From contig JAZLBD010000009.1 in NCBI GenBank assembly GCA_045613545.1, positions 124,001-188,000 of the forward strand: a stretch of 64,000 bases of DNA, given 5' to 3'. The translations under genes and the position numbers were made by a program. Positions within the stretch are counted from its first letter, which is position 1; the number at the start of each line of letters is the position of its first letter. The notes below the pieces were generated by a model. That model had not been told where the DNA came from. It searched no databases and saw only the letters and a list, made by a program, of their open reading frames with translations. This DNA comes from Scatosoma sp045613545 (GTDB lineage: Bacteria > Bacillota > Clostridia > Christensenellales > Borkfalkiaceae). Below, piece after piece: positions 16,824 through 26,116 of the stretch.

Positions 16824-18191
16824 TCAACTCCTCAACGTATCGTCTAAAGAAGAGATCACGTTTTCAGGCGCGCTAATAATAATCATGGCATCGTCGCCGT
16901 CTATTAGCGTATCCCCTCTCGGCACGATCATTTCGCCCTTTCGTATCAAAGCGGTAATCAAAATCCCCGAACGCAGGCCTCGTAAATCTTTAATGCACTT
17001 TCCGGAAAAGGCGGGGTGTCCATTCACGTTAAACTGCATGACTTCCGCTTTATCGTTTGCTATTTTATACATCGCCACGATTCTACTGTCGCTCGGCACG
17101 GAAATCGAACGCAAATAGCGCACCGTATCTTCAGCAACGACGTCGTAAGGGGAAACGACCGTATCCAAATCTAACGTTTTACAAATTTCTTGGTAAAATT
17201 CGTTGCGCAAGACGGTCACGACCTTGGAAACCCCTTTGTCTTTGGCGAAAAGGGATAACATAATATTGTTTTCGTCAAGCCCCGTCATAGTAGCAACGGC
17301 GTCCGCATCGGCGATCCCCGCGCTCTCCAACGCTTCTCTATCGCTATAGTCACTACAAATAACGCTAACGTTGTCGAGCAAGTCTCGAACGATCTCGCAA
17401 CGTTCTCTGTCGGGGGATATAATTTTCACACGAAAATTCTTTTTCTGAAGACTGTTCGCCAAATAAAACGCTCTATTATCCGCACCTAGAATCATAACGT
17501 AATCCACTTTTTGTTTCAACGAATGATTGCGACGGAAAAAATTGGTGATATCGTAGTGCTTTGCGCAAATACTGATCACGTCCCCCGCTTGTAAAACCGT
17601 CTCGCCGTTGGGAATGATAATTTTCCCCTCGCGCTCGACCGCAACGATCAAAAGGGAAAACTTTTTGTCTTCTTGATTGATTTCGAGCAAACTTTTTCCA
17701 ATGAGCGGACTGTCTTTGGAAAGTTCTTTTTCAACGATCTCCACCTTACCGTCTGCAAATTGATAAATTTTATCCGCCGTAGGAAAGCGCAAAATGCGAC
17801 TGATTTCCTCCGCCAACGCCTTTTCGGGGTTGATGAGACGATCAATCCCGAGCTCGTCTTGCATAAATTCCGCTTGCTCGCTATATTCGGGATTGCGGAC
17901 CCTTGCAATAACGTTCTTCACGCCCATTTTTTTCGCCATTAAACAACAAAGCACGTTTTCTTCGTCCGACGAGGAAACGGCAATCAATAAATCGGCGTGT
18001 TGCACCCTAGCCTCGGTGAGGTTCTCCGAAACGCATCCGTTTCCGCAAAGCCCCATAACGTCGTAGCGATTTACAATGCTTTGTACTTTTTCGTCTTGTT
18101 TGTCAATAACGGTAACGTCGTGTCCTTCGCGCACAAGCGACTGCAACACTTTTTTACCAAATTTTCCAAGACCAACGATAATTACTTTCAT
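16824..18191 (-). CDS. trkA: Trk system potassium transport regulatory subunit TrkA
   Basis: A 455-residue cytoplasmic protein with two RCK units, each a Rossmann domain plus a TrkA-C domain, which gate TrkH in response to nucleotides. The first dinucleotide fold has VIIVGLGKFGKKV; the second begins VMILGADNRAFYLA, where the glycine pattern GxGxxG is not kept, so its ligand binding may differ. TrkA-C domains end at about residues 220 and 455. An AAGGA site precedes the ATG, and a consensus promoter lies at 18246-18274. Confidence 0.93.
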   Translation of the reverse strand: MKVIIVGLGKFGKKVLQSLVREGHDVTVIDKQDEKVQSIVNRYDVMGLCGNGCVSENLTEARVQHADLLIAVSSSDEENVLCCLMAKKMGVKNVIARVRNPEYSEQAEFMQDELGIDRLINPEKALAEEISRILRFPTADKIYQFADGKVEIVEKELSKDSPLIGKSLLEINQEDKKFSLLIVAVEREGKIIIPNGETVLQAGDVISICAKHYDITNFFRRNHSLKQKVDYVMILGADNRAFYLANSLQKKNFRVKIISPDRERCEIVRDLLDNVSVICSDYSDREALESAGIADADAVATMTGLDENNIMLSLFAKDKGVSKVVTVLRNEFYQEICKTLDLDTVVSPYDVVAEDTVRYLRSISVPSDSRIVAMYKIANDKAEVMQFNVNGHPAFSGKCIKDLRGLRSGILITALIRKGEMIVPRGDTLIDGDDAMIIISAPENVISSLDDTLRS

Positions 18192-18245
18192 AGAGTTCCT
18201 TTTTCCTTATTTTTTCGGCTTGATTTTGCCTCTCTCTTTTTCGTC

Positions 18246-18274
18246 ATTATAGCACTTTCATATCTGCTTGTCAA
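18246..18274 (-). promoter_or_regulatory. Sigma-A promoter of trkA-trkH
   Basis: TTGACA (18274-18269), 17 bases, TATAAT (18251-18246), immediately after the terminator of the upstream operon. Confidence 0.88.
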
Positions 18275-18313
18275 ATAAAAAATGAAAGCCTCCAAAAGAT
18301 TTTCGAGGCTTTC
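18274..18313 (-). terminator. Terminator of the rnj-to-cobW operon
   Basis: Minus-strand stem GAAAGCCTC with GAGGCTTTC (18313-18305 and 18292-18284), then ATTTTTTATT. It begins 4 bases after the stop of the last CobW-type gene. Confidence 0.9.
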
Positions 18314-18317
18314 TTGA

Positions 18318-19274
18318 TCAATAAAAAGTGGCAAGTTGTTCTTCGGGCGGATCGCAAACGGTTGCTTTTTTTGCAACCAAAACGGGTCCTTTCCCTTTAT
18401 AAATCAAATGCTCCGTAAAGGCTATTTCAGCCTCTATTACGATCCAATCGCGCGTTTTTAATTCTAAACGATAGGGCAAAACGCAAGCGAGTCCGCAGTA
18501 TTGAATATCCGCTTCGCAACAAGTCATAACGTGGCGACCTATGACGATATTTTTATCGTCCAAACGTTTATCCGTGGCAACGATTCCTTTGAATTTAACC
18601 GTTTTCCCGATATAGTGATCCATATTTTCCGAAAGATCACGATAGAAAAACGCATAATCCCTATCCTCGATTTCCACGACGCTAGCATTCAAGTCAAAGG
18701 GCAACGGATCTTCTATATCGTCGTATTCCGCCCTGCCGTCCGTATGTTCGTAAACGATATCCGCTTGACGGGTAATCCCTCGAACGATTTTATGAAGCGC
18801 CATCTTATCTCGTCCCTCTTCAAAACGGTTGAATACCACCATTTGCGTGCCTTGGATTTTATCGTAGACGAGTTGACGCATATTAGCGTTATAAGAGATC
18901 GCAGTCGCGCTATCAAAAAAGGTCATCATCTGCGCAATCATCCACCCGTCGGGCATTGCGGAAAATAAATCTTCCATCAGCCACATACCGTTGTATTCGA
19001 TAATCACTCGATCGGCGTTATGTTCCAGTTGTAATCGGCGTAAATTCTCTTCCGTCAGTTCCGATTTATCGCTCAAATAGACGATTTTTACGTCTTTGAC
19101 GGCAAATTCACCCTCGTCGTATTCCTCTTCTCCCTCTTCCATCACGAGCAAAAGGGTACGCTCGCCACTATAAAAACGTTTGTCTTCGAGCGTCTCTTGA
19201 ATAAATTTCGTCTTACCGCTTTCCAAAAAACCTATAAATAAATATATCGGCGTTTCTACCGGTTGTTTTTTCAT
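18318..19274 (-). CDS. CobW-like GTPase fused to YcgQ/DUF1980-like domain
   Basis: A 318-residue two-domain protein. The N-terminal part is a CobW/G3E-type P-loop domain with IGFLESGKTKF as Walker A and VIIEYNGMW in the place of the usual EPSG motif; the position of NKxD reads VVFNRFEEG, so guanine specificity is doubtful. From about residue 205 the chain resembles the C-terminal domain of YcgQ/TIGR03943 proteins (GKTVKFKGIV, then VIGRHVMTCCEADIQYCG), whose paired cysteines suggest metal handling. It lies 12 bases after a second CobW gene and ends the operon. Role inferred as metal-cofactor or metal-trafficking; not established. Confidence 0.7.
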   Translation of the reverse strand: MKKQPVETPIYLFIGFLESGKTKFIQETLEDKRFYSGERTLLLVMEEGEEEYDEGEFAVKDVKIVYLSDKSELTEENLRRLQLEHNADRVIIEYNGMWLMEDLFSAMPDGWMIAQMMTFFDSATAISYNANMRQLVYDKIQGTQMVVFNRFEEGRDKMALHKIVRGITRQADIVYEHTDGRAEYDDIEDPLPFDLNASVVEIEDRDYAFFYRDLSENMDHYIGKTVKFKGIVATDKRLDDKNIVIGRHVMTCCEADIQYCGLACVLPYRLELKTRDWIVIEAEIAFTEHLIYKGKGPVLVAKKATVCDPPEEQLATFY

Positions 19275-19286
19275 TTTTCTCCCCTC

Positions 19287-20270
19287 TTAGACATGAAACA
19301 ATTCTTTTAACGCGTCCTCTTTGAGATCGCAACCGATCACACAGAGCCGACCGATTACCCCTGCCGATCCCTCGCGAAGATCGGGTTCTTCGGGAATGTA
19401 ATCGAAATGCAACCAAACGTTTTCCCCTTTCACAATCCCCTTGGCGCGTAATACCGTCCCGTATTTCTCGGCGTTAGAGAGTGCTTGCAACGCGCAGGAA
19501 AGCTCGTCCTTTTTGAAAGCGCGCGCCGTTTCTACCCCCCAAGATGTAAACACTTCGTCCGCGTGGTGGTGATGATGCTCGTGGTGTTCGTGACCGCAAC
19601 AACAATTCTCGTCGTGGTGGTGATGTTCATGGTGGCAAACTTCGTCGTGTAAACGGTCGAGTTCCGCTTGCAAAGTGTCTTTTTGCTCGATTGCCGACAA
19701 AATCGCTTTACCGGAAAGAGCGTTCCAACTTGCCGTGACGATCGTAGCGTTTGCATTTTCCGCTTTCAAAAGGGCAAGGCAATCGGAAAGTTTTTGCTCG
19801 GAGATCCCGTCGGTATGGGAAAGAACGATACAACCTGCGTGGCGGGTTTGATCAAGGAAAAATTCGCCGAAATTTTTCATATACATCTTACATTTTCCAG
19901 CGTCCACGACGGTGCAACAACCGTTCAAAATGCAATCGTCAAGTTCTGCGTTTTGCACAGCTTTGATAACGTCGCTGAGTTTCCCAACCCCCGACGGTTC
20001 GATAATAATACGGTCGGGCTGAAATTCGCTTGTCACCTTTTGAAGAGCCGACGAGAAATCACCGACGAGCGAGCAACAAATACAACCAGAGTTCATTTCC
20101 GTAATATTGATGCCGGAGTCTTGTAAAAATCCCCCGTCGATCCCGATATCGCCAAACTCGTTTTCGATCAAGACGAGTTTTTCGCGCGCATACGCTTCTT
20201 GAATGAGTTTTTTGATAAGAGTGGTTTTACCTGCTCCTAAAAAACCTGAAAATATATCAATTTTCGTCAT
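19287..20270 (-). CDS. CobW/G3E-family metal chaperone GTPase, His-rich
   Basis: A 327-residue G3E GTPase. Walker A is FSGFLGAGKTTLIKKL, the family metal motif is GCICCSL, and IIIEPSGVG follows; the NKxD site is replaced by LSHTDG. A Cys/His cluster near residues 205-240 contains runs of four and five histidines and a CCC, typical of zinc- or nickel-storing linkers in this family. A short CobW C-terminal domain closes the protein. Family members insert or buffer zinc, cobalt or nickel. Neighbouring CobW-YcgQ fusion supports a metal-trafficking pair; no Zur gene or visible Zur box was found. Confidence 0.85.
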   Translation of the reverse strand: MTKIDIFSGFLGAGKTTLIKKLIQEAYAREKLVLIENEFGDIGIDGGFLQDSGINITEMNSGCICCSLVGDFSSALQKVTSEFQPDRIIIEPSGVGKLSDVIKAVQNAELDDCILNGCCTVVDAGKCKMYMKNFGEFFLDQTRHAGCIVLSHTDGISEQKLSDCLALLKAENANATIVTASWNALSGKAILSAIEQKDTLQAELDRLHDEVCHHEHHHHDENCCCGHEHHEHHHHHADEVFTSWGVETARAFKKDELSCALQALSNAEKYGTVLRAKGIVKGENVWLHFDYIPEEPDLREGSAGVIGRLCVIGCDLKEDALKELFHV

Positions 20271-20303
20271 ATCCTACCTCTTGCTTTCGTGAAATTTCCA
20301 CCC

Positions 20304-21530
20304 TTAAAACGCCCAATTGCCGTTTGCAAAAATTTGCACGCGCGTTCCGTCTTTTTGAACGCCTACGATCGACATATCTTTTGCGCCCATCATAAAATCG
20401 ACGTGAATCATACTTTCGTTGATGCCTTTTTCTTTGATTTCGTCCTTGCTCATCTTTTCAAAGCCCTTTACACATTCGTTGAAACCGCGACCGAGCGCTA
20501 AGTGACAACTTGCGTTTTCGTCAAACAAGGTGTTATAGAAAAGCACGCCACTGTTGTTAATCGGCGAATCGTAAGGAATGAGCGCGCACTCGCCAAGCAT
20601 ACCTGCCCCCTCGTCCATACTCACCATTTCTTTCAAAAGATCTTCTCCCTTTTCCGCTTTGACTTCTACGACCTTTCCCTTTTCAAACCGCAAAGAAAAG
20701 TTTTCGATGAGTTGTCCGCGATAGGAAAGCGGTTTGGTTGCTACGACAAGCCCTTCCGCTGCGCCGGCTTTCGGGGAGGTGAACACTTCTTCGCTTGGAA
20801 TATTCGGATTGAATACTCTACCACGCAAAGTCTTTTCGCTTCCGCCCGTAAATACGCCACCGTCGATAAGTTCTACTTTGAAATCGGTACCGTTTGCGCT
20901 CTTATATTCGAGATATTGCAAAGATAAATTATTCAAATAATCACATCTTGCGCGAAGATCGGCGTTGTGTTGTTTCCAAGCCTTAATAGGATTTTTGCCG
21001 TCCGCGTGGGAAGCGTATAAAATCGTTTGCCACATTTTTTGTATCGCTTTCTTTTCGGAAAGTTCGGGGAACACTTTTTTTGCCCAAGCTTTCCCGGGGA
21101 CTGCGGCAATACACCATTGATGACGATTTTCCATCGCCTCTCTATACCCTTTCACTTGCGGATAGATCGCTCTTTGCGAAGCGCTCATTTTTTGTTGATC
21201 TATCCCTTTCATTCCGTCGGGGTCGGCAGAGGTTATAAAGAGTCTACAAGGCAAGTGTTTTGCCTTATATTCCCATTCCGCTTTCGCCATCGGCGTAAGG
21301 GTGGAAAGGGTTTCGAGCGAACGATAGTTTGCGTTAATTTTACCGATCGGTTGGTAGGAAAAATCGGTATGAACGGCTTTTGCGCCCGCTTTATAACATT
21401 CTTCCACGACCATTGCCACAAACTCCGGTTGATCGAGTTCCGCTTGAATGAACACGTCTTGTCCTTTACGTACGTTGATACCCATTCTCGCAATCAATTT
21501 TGCGTATTTTTTCAGTTGTATTTTTTTCAT
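20304..21530 (-). CDS. M29-family aminopeptidase
   Basis: A 408-residue metallo-aminopeptidase of the AmpS/PepS (M29) family, which removes N-terminal residues from peptides in the cytoplasm. The family start (KYAKLIARMGINVRKGQDV), the EYKSANGTDFKVEL segment, the central GAAEGLVVATKPLSYRG and the C-terminal ASCHLALGRGFNE plus IHVDFMMG, which hold the dimetal ligands, are all present. It lies between the M3 peptidase and the CobW genes in one minus-strand run. Confidence 0.9.
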   Translation of the reverse strand: MKKIQLKKYAKLIARMGINVRKGQDVFIQAELDQPEFVAMVVEECYKAGAKAVHTDFSYQPIGKINANYRSLETLSTLTPMAKAEWEYKAKHLPCRLFITSADPDGMKGIDQQKMSASQRAIYPQVKGYREAMENRHQWCIAAVPGKAWAKKVFPELSEKKAIQKMWQTILYASHADGKNPIKAWKQHNADLRARCDYLNNLSLQYLEYKSANGTDFKVELIDGGVFTGGSEKTLRGRVFNPNIPSEEVFTSPKAGAAEGLVVATKPLSYRGQLIENFSLRFEKGKVVEVKAEKGEDLLKEMVSMDEGAGMLGECALIPYDSPINNSGVLFYNTLFDENASCHLALGRGFNECVKGFEKMSKDEIKEKGINESMIHVDFMMGAKDMSIVGVQKDGTRVQIFANGNWAF

Positions 21531-21544
21531 AGTAAACTTTCTCC

Positions 21545-23251
21545 TTAATCGTTCTTCAATTGTTTTTCAAGTTCTTGCATCGCATACGCCGTCGCTGTTT
21601 TCACGCTACCTTTTTCAAAAGGCACGGAAAGGTTCGACGCCTTTAACGTGTCCAAATACCCAAGCGAGCCACCGAGCTTGCAAATCGTCATATAATCTTT
21701 CCAAGCGCGCTTCTTATCTTCCGCCATCTTCTTTTTGAACTCCATCGCCCCCATCGTCGTCAACGTGTAGTTGATGTAATAGAACGGATAAAGGAAGATG
21801 TGGATTTTATGATACCACCAACCCCCTCTTTCCAAGAAAGGATTATTATCGTATTTTCGCCAAGGCATATATTTTTCTTCGAGTTCGTGCCACTTTGCCG
21901 TTCTCTCTTTAGGCGTTAAATTCGGATTTTCATAAACGATATGTTGGAATTCGTCCACCGCAACCCCGAAAGGTACGAACGTGAACGCCTCTTGCAAGTG
22001 TTGGAAACGGTATTTATCCGCCCTATCCCCAAAGAACAGCTCCGCGTACGGATAAGCGAACTGCTCCATCGACATCGAGTGAATTTCGGCAATATCGGTA
22101 GGTTCGCTCCAAAGCGCGGATAATTTTTGGGTGCGCATCGCCATATACCCCGCAAACGCGTGCCCCATTTCGTGCGTCAGCACGTCCACGTCCCCCGTCG
22201 TACCGTTAAAGCACGAGAAAACAAACGGAGCTTTGTAATCGGCGAGCGAGGTCATATACCCCGTCGCCGCTTTCCCCGGCTTATTGTCGAGATCCATAAG
22301 TTCGTGTTTGAGCATAAAGTCGATAAATTCTTTCGTCTCTTCGCTCATATCGTGGTACATTTTTTTCGCTTGTTCCACAAGGTAAGCTCTATCGCCGACG
22401 GGCACTGCGTTCCCGTCCGTATAGATATATTCCTCGTCGTAGCACTTAAAATCCTCTACGCCGATGCGCTTTGCTTGCGCCTTATACAATTTTTCGCAAA
22501 AAGGTACGATCACTTCTTTCACTTGCTCGCGGAAAGAGGCTACCATTTTTTCGTCGTAGTCGAGTCTGCCCTGCAACATATAACCAAGGGGAATGAAATT
22601 CTTAAAGCCCATATTCAGTCCCATTTGGTGACGAATTTTAACGAGTTTATCGAAAATTTCTTCAAGTTCTGCCTCATTTTTTTCAAAGAAAGAGGCGTAT
22701 TTTTCCCAAGCCAATTTCCGCTTTTCTCGATCAGGGTCGGAAAAATACTTCATAAGCCCGTAAATATTTCTATTTTCCCCGTCGAATTCCATTTGACAAG
22801 AGGCGATGAGTTTTTCATAGCGAGTACAAAGCTCGCTTTCCTCTTGCATCAGTGGAACGTTCTTTTCCGAAAAACTATCGACGGAAAGTTGCAAGCCTTT
22901 CAAGAAAAATTCGCCGAATTCTTTGTCAATTTCCGCCTTAAACGGGCTGGAAAGAAGAGCAAGCTGATATTCTTGTATATACGGCATCACTTCGGGCATC
23001 GCGTTGTTGATAAATTGGTCTTCCCCATCGTAAAACTCGTCCCGCGTATCGATCGTGTGGCGAATACTTGCGATCGTCGTTTGCGTGGAAAATCTAGCGT
23101 AAAATTCCTCTTCTTCCTTAATGACCGCAACCAATTCGGCAAACGATTTTGCCGAGGAAATCTTTGTTGTCAATTCCTTATAAAAGTTTTTCAGTTCCGC
23201 AAAATCTGGACGGGTATAGTCCAAAGCGGAAAAAGTCGTCAATTCTTGCAT
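21545..23251 (-). CDS. pepF: M3-family oligoendopeptidase
   Basis: A 568-residue zinc peptidase of the M3 family that cuts oligopeptides in the cytoplasm. The active site is LTHEMGHAFAG with the downstream glutamate in EIHSMSMEQFAYP. The N-terminal half is the helical oligoF-type domain. Only 12 bases separate it from ansA upstream and 14 from the M29 gene downstream, so the two peptidases are coexpressed and may work in sequence. PepF assignment is by family; exact specificity is unknown. Confidence 0.9.
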   Translation of the reverse strand: MQELTTFSALDYTRPDFAELKNFYKELTTKISSAKSFAELVAVIKEEEEFYARFSTQTTIASIRHTIDTRDEFYDGEDQFINNAMPEVMPYIQEYQLALLSSPFKAEIDKEFGEFFLKGLQLSVDSFSEKNVPLMQEESELCTRYEKLIASCQMEFDGENRNIYGLMKYFSDPDREKRKLAWEKYASFFEKNEAELEEIFDKLVKIRHQMGLNMGFKNFIPLGYMLQGRLDYDEKMVASFREQVKEVIVPFCEKLYKAQAKRIGVEDFKCYDEEYIYTDGNAVPVGDRAYLVEQAKKMYHDMSEETKEFIDFMLKHELMDLDNKPGKAATGYMTSLADYKAPFVFSCFNGTTGDVDVLTHEMGHAFAGYMAMRTQKLSALWSEPTDIAEIHSMSMEQFAYPYAELFFGDRADKYRFQHLQEAFTFVPFGVAVDEFQHIVYENPNLTPKERTAKWHELEEKYMPWRKYDNNPFLERGGWWYHKIHIFLYPFYYINYTLTTMGAMEFKKKMAEDKKRAWKDYMTICKLGGSLGYLDTLKASNLSVPFEKGSVKTATAYAMQELEKQLKND

Positions 23252-23263
23252 ACGTACTCCTTT

Positions 23264-24256
23264 TTAACCGATTAAATCGAAATTGATCGGCGTGTAAAAT
23301 AATTTTCTAATTTCTTTTTCGTCCCTCGTTTGCCCCAAAATCCACATCAGTTTGGTGATCAAGCTCTCGTAGGTCATATCGTAGCTTTCTAAGAGGTCAA
23401 AACGTTGTTTGAGTCCTCTGCCTACCCGATAAATATTCATATCACTCCCCTCGCTCTGCACTTGGGTCGTGACGACGAGAGTCTTTCCTTTCCCCCTCCA
23501 ACGCTCGATGGCGTCGTAAAAACCGTAATAGTCCCCCTCGGGAATCCCACCCGTGCCGTAGCCAGACAACACCACCGCGTCATTCATAGAAAAGTAAGCG
23601 TCCAAAATTTGCGCGCGCATACCAGGAGTCAGATTGATCAGTCCTACGTTTCGATTGAGGGTATGATAAAAGGTCGGCTTATCCGCTTTAGGCGAGTGGA
23701 TATAAGCGATAACCTTTCCGTCGCGAATACGGGCGAGTTCGGGGAAATCCACACTATCGAACGCGTTGAAACTCTTCGTGCGAATTTTTTTCGCGCGCGT
23801 ACCTGCAATCACCTTGCCTTGAAAGACGATCGAGACGTTCGAGGCTACGTCGGACGAGGCGTATAAAAAGCTGTCGATTAAATTAACGCGCGCGTCCGTA
23901 TCCTCCACGTCAATGGGTTTTTGCGCGCCCGTAAGCACGATGGGTTTAGGAGAATTTTGCACCAAATAGGACAAAACGGCGGCGGAATACGAAAGGGTAT
24001 CCGTACCGTGACAAATTACGAACCCGTCGTACCCATCATATTGCTCTTCAATGGTTTTCGCCATCGTAAGCCAGTGGTCGAGCGTGATATTCGTACTGTC
24101 GATATTAAAAATCTGCAGGGCGTCCACTTCGCAAATTTTCTTGATTTCGGGAACGAAGGAAAGTAATTCCTCCGCGGTCGTTTGTGGAACAAGTCCCTCC
24201 GCGTGCGCGCGAGAAGCGATCGTTCCGCCCGTCGCGATCATAAGTATTTTTTTCAT
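23264..24256 (-). CDS. ansA: Type I L-asparaginase
   Basis: A 330-residue enzyme hydrolysing asparagine to aspartate and ammonia. The two catalytic threonine motifs are IATGGTIAS at the N-terminus and VICHGTDTLSYSAA near residue 85; the absence of a signal peptide points to the cytoplasmic type. Its ATG overlaps the U32 peptidase stop (ATGA), showing translational coupling. Confidence 0.92.
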   Translation of the reverse strand: MKKILMIATGGTIASRAHAEGLVPQTTAEELLSFVPEIKKICEVDALQIFNIDSTNITLDHWLTMAKTIEEQYDGYDGFVICHGTDTLSYSAAVLSYLVQNSPKPIVLTGAQKPIDVEDTDARVNLIDSFLYASSDVASNVSIVFQGKVIAGTRAKKIRTKSFNAFDSVDFPELARIRDGKVIAYIHSPKADKPTFYHTLNRNVGLINLTPGMRAQILDAYFSMNDAVVLSGYGTGGIPEGDYYGFYDAIERWRGKGKTLVVTTQVQSEGSDMNIYRVGRGLKQRFDLLESYDMTYESLITKLMWILGQTRDEKEIRKLFYTPINFDLIG

Positions 24257-25464
24257 ATTCCCTTCTCGCTTTCTATTTTTCTACGTAAAAAATCACCTTT
24301 TTGAAGCTCAAACGGGCAAGAAAAGGTATATTTCGCTTGTACGCGCTTGGCGTCCGCTTGACTCGCCCCGTTCTCGTCGATCATTCCTTGCACGATAAAA
24401 CGCTTTCCGTGGTCGCTTCTTGGCGACAAAACTTCGAGTTCCTCGCCCTCGTGGAAACGATTGCGCATTTCCACCGTCACTTTTCCGTTTTTCGAGCCTA
24501 AAACGTTTGCTATATAGACGTATTCCCCTTTGGATTGACTGTCTTTATAGTTGACCGTTTCGTGGTTTTCCCCCAAGGCGTACGCCGTGGTGTATTCGCG
24601 ATGGGCGACGTTCATAAGTTCTTGGTTGCACCCCGCCAAATCTTCTTTATCCAGCGCGCGACGATATGCGTTGATAACCGTTGCCAAATAGTATTCGCTC
24701 TTCATTCTTCCCTCGATTTTGAAAGAATTGACCCCCGCTTTTTTCATTTCCTCCAAGTGGGACAAAAGGTTGAGGTCTTTACTGTTAAAAATGAACGTGC
24801 CTTTCTCGTCTTGGTCGACGGGAAGCCAACCGCGATCCTCCGACGAGGGGTTGAGCGCGCGGATTTCATACTTCCAACGGCAAGCTTGCACGCACGCGCC
24901 ACGGTTCGAACTTCTTCCGTCTAAATAATCGGACAATAAACACCGTCCGCTATACGATATACACATAGCGCCGTGCACGAACGCTTCGAGTTCTATATCC
25001 GGCACGAAATCACGGATTTCGCTAATTTCTTTAAGGGAAAGTTCCCTCGCGAGGATCACGCGCGAAACCCCTTGCTCTTTCCAAAATTGAACGGAATATT
25101 TATTCGTGGTGTTCGCTTGCGTGGAGAGATGTATTTCAAGTTTCGGCGCAACTTTTTTTGCAAGATACACCACCCCCGGATCGCTCACGATCACACCGTC
25201 CGCTTTGGTACGCTCTAAATACGCCAAATATTCGCCAAGCACGGAAAAATCGGCGTTTTTTGCAAAAATATTCACCGTCACGTACACTTTTTTATGCAAA
25301 GAATGTACGAGTTTTATCGCCGAAAGCAATTCTTCCTCGGTAAAATTATCCGCAAAGGTACGGAGGGAAAAATTCTTTCCGCCAATATACACGGCGTCCG
25401 CGCCAAAGTGTAGCGCCGTTTGTAATTTTGCATAATTCCCCGCAGGGGCAAGCAATTCTACCAT
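24253..25464 (-). CDS. trhP: U32-family tRNA uridine hydroxylation protein
   Basis: A 403-residue U32 'peptidase' family member. The family pattern with four cysteines is present (CISYSGRC, then RGACVQACRWKYE), as is the N-terminal barrel start LLAPAGNYAKLQTAL with GADAVYIGG. Bacillus TrhP1/P2 proteins of this family, encoded beside TrmR, make 5-hydroxyuridine at tRNA position 34. Here one such gene follows trmR by 13 bases, so the same role is likely. It resembles the longer TrhP2 form; I see no second paralogue in the window. Confidence 0.85.
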   Translation of the reverse strand: MVELLAPAGNYAKLQTALHFGADAVYIGGKNFSLRTFADNFTEEELLSAIKLVHSLHKKVYVTVNIFAKNADFSVLGEYLAYLERTKADGVIVSDPGVVYLAKKVAPKLEIHLSTQANTTNKYSVQFWKEQGVSRVILARELSLKEISEIRDFVPDIELEAFVHGAMCISYSGRCLLSDYLDGRSSNRGACVQACRWKYEIRALNPSSEDRGWLPVDQDEKGTFIFNSKDLNLLSHLEEMKKAGVNSFKIEGRMKSEYYLATVINAYRRALDKEDLAGCNQELMNVAHREYTTAYALGENHETVNYKDSQSKGEYVYIANVLGSKNGKVTVEMRNRFHEGEELEVLSPRSDHGKRFIVQGMIDENGASQADAKRVQAKYTFSCPFELQKGDFLRRKIESEKGI

Positions 25465-25477
25465 AGTTCGTCCTTCG

Positions 25478-26104
25478 TTAGTCTTTGTTGATCAAAACGG
25501 ACAGCGCCACGCCGTCCCCCACGTCTAAAACCGACGTGATAAAATCTCTGTCGCTCGATATCGTTTGCAAGTATCCGCGCAATTTTTCCACGATCATATG
25601 CCGTTTTTGCGGAGTCGGTTCTCTGCCGTCCACCCAGCCGTACAAAAGCACGTCGTCCGAGAACAAAACACCGCCTTTTTGTAGCATTCGTTTGAGTTCG
25701 GGCAGGTATTTTTCATACTGCGCTTTCGGTCCGTCGAGGAAAATGAAATCGTATTCTCCGCTCATCAAAGGCAAAATCTCTCCAGCGTCGCCAAGATGGG
25801 CGGTAATTTGCTTTTCGACACCAAACGCTTTGAAATTTTTCTTGGCTTGCGTATATCGTTCTTCTTCAAACTCGATCGTCGTAATTTTTCGCTCGCGATC
25901 GGCAAGCGCCATTGCGATGGCGGAAAGCCCTACCGCCGTACCGATTTCAAGTACCTTTTTCGATTTCGCGATCGTTAAAACGTTCGTCAAAAAGTGCAAC
26001 GTCTCGTCGTCGGCGACGGGAATCCCTGTTTCCAACGCTTCTTTTCGGGCCTTTTGCAAACGTTCGTCTATATGCAGTTTGACTAAATTTGCGGTATACT
26101 CCAT
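25478..26104 (-). CDS. trmR: SAM O-methyltransferase, tRNA 5-hydroxyuridine type
   Basis: A 208-residue class I methyltransferase of the YrrM/TrmR group. Motif I is KVLEIGTAVGLSAIAMA and motif IV is DFIFLDGPKAQYEKYLPE, with the usual metal-binding aspartates. TrmR methylates 5-hydroxyuridine-34 of tRNA to 5-methoxyuridine; the adjacent U32 gene would supply the substrate. It lies 12 bases after rnj. The ribosome site is weak. Confidence 0.85.
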   Translation of the reverse strand: MEYTANLVKLHIDERLQKARKEALETGIPVADDETLHFLTNVLTIAKSKKVLEIGTAVGLSAIAMALADRERKITTIEFEEERYTQAKKNFKAFGVEKQITAHLGDAGEILPLMSGEYDFIFLDGPKAQYEKYLPELKRMLQKGGVLFSDDVLLYGWVDGREPTPQKRHMIVEKLRGYLQTISSDRDFITSVLDVGDGVALSVLINKD

Positions 26105-26116
26105 ACTTTTCGTTTT

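Noticed and set aside
19560..19640. Repeat-like stretch of GGTGGTGATG units
   Set aside because: It codes the histidine runs of the CobW protein; it is not a microsatellite or CRISPR repeat.
22127..23275. 382-codon plus-strand ORF opposite the M3 peptidase
   Set aside because: It is the antisense shadow of pepF, with no family pattern and no ribosome site; long antisense frames are frequent here because of codon bias.
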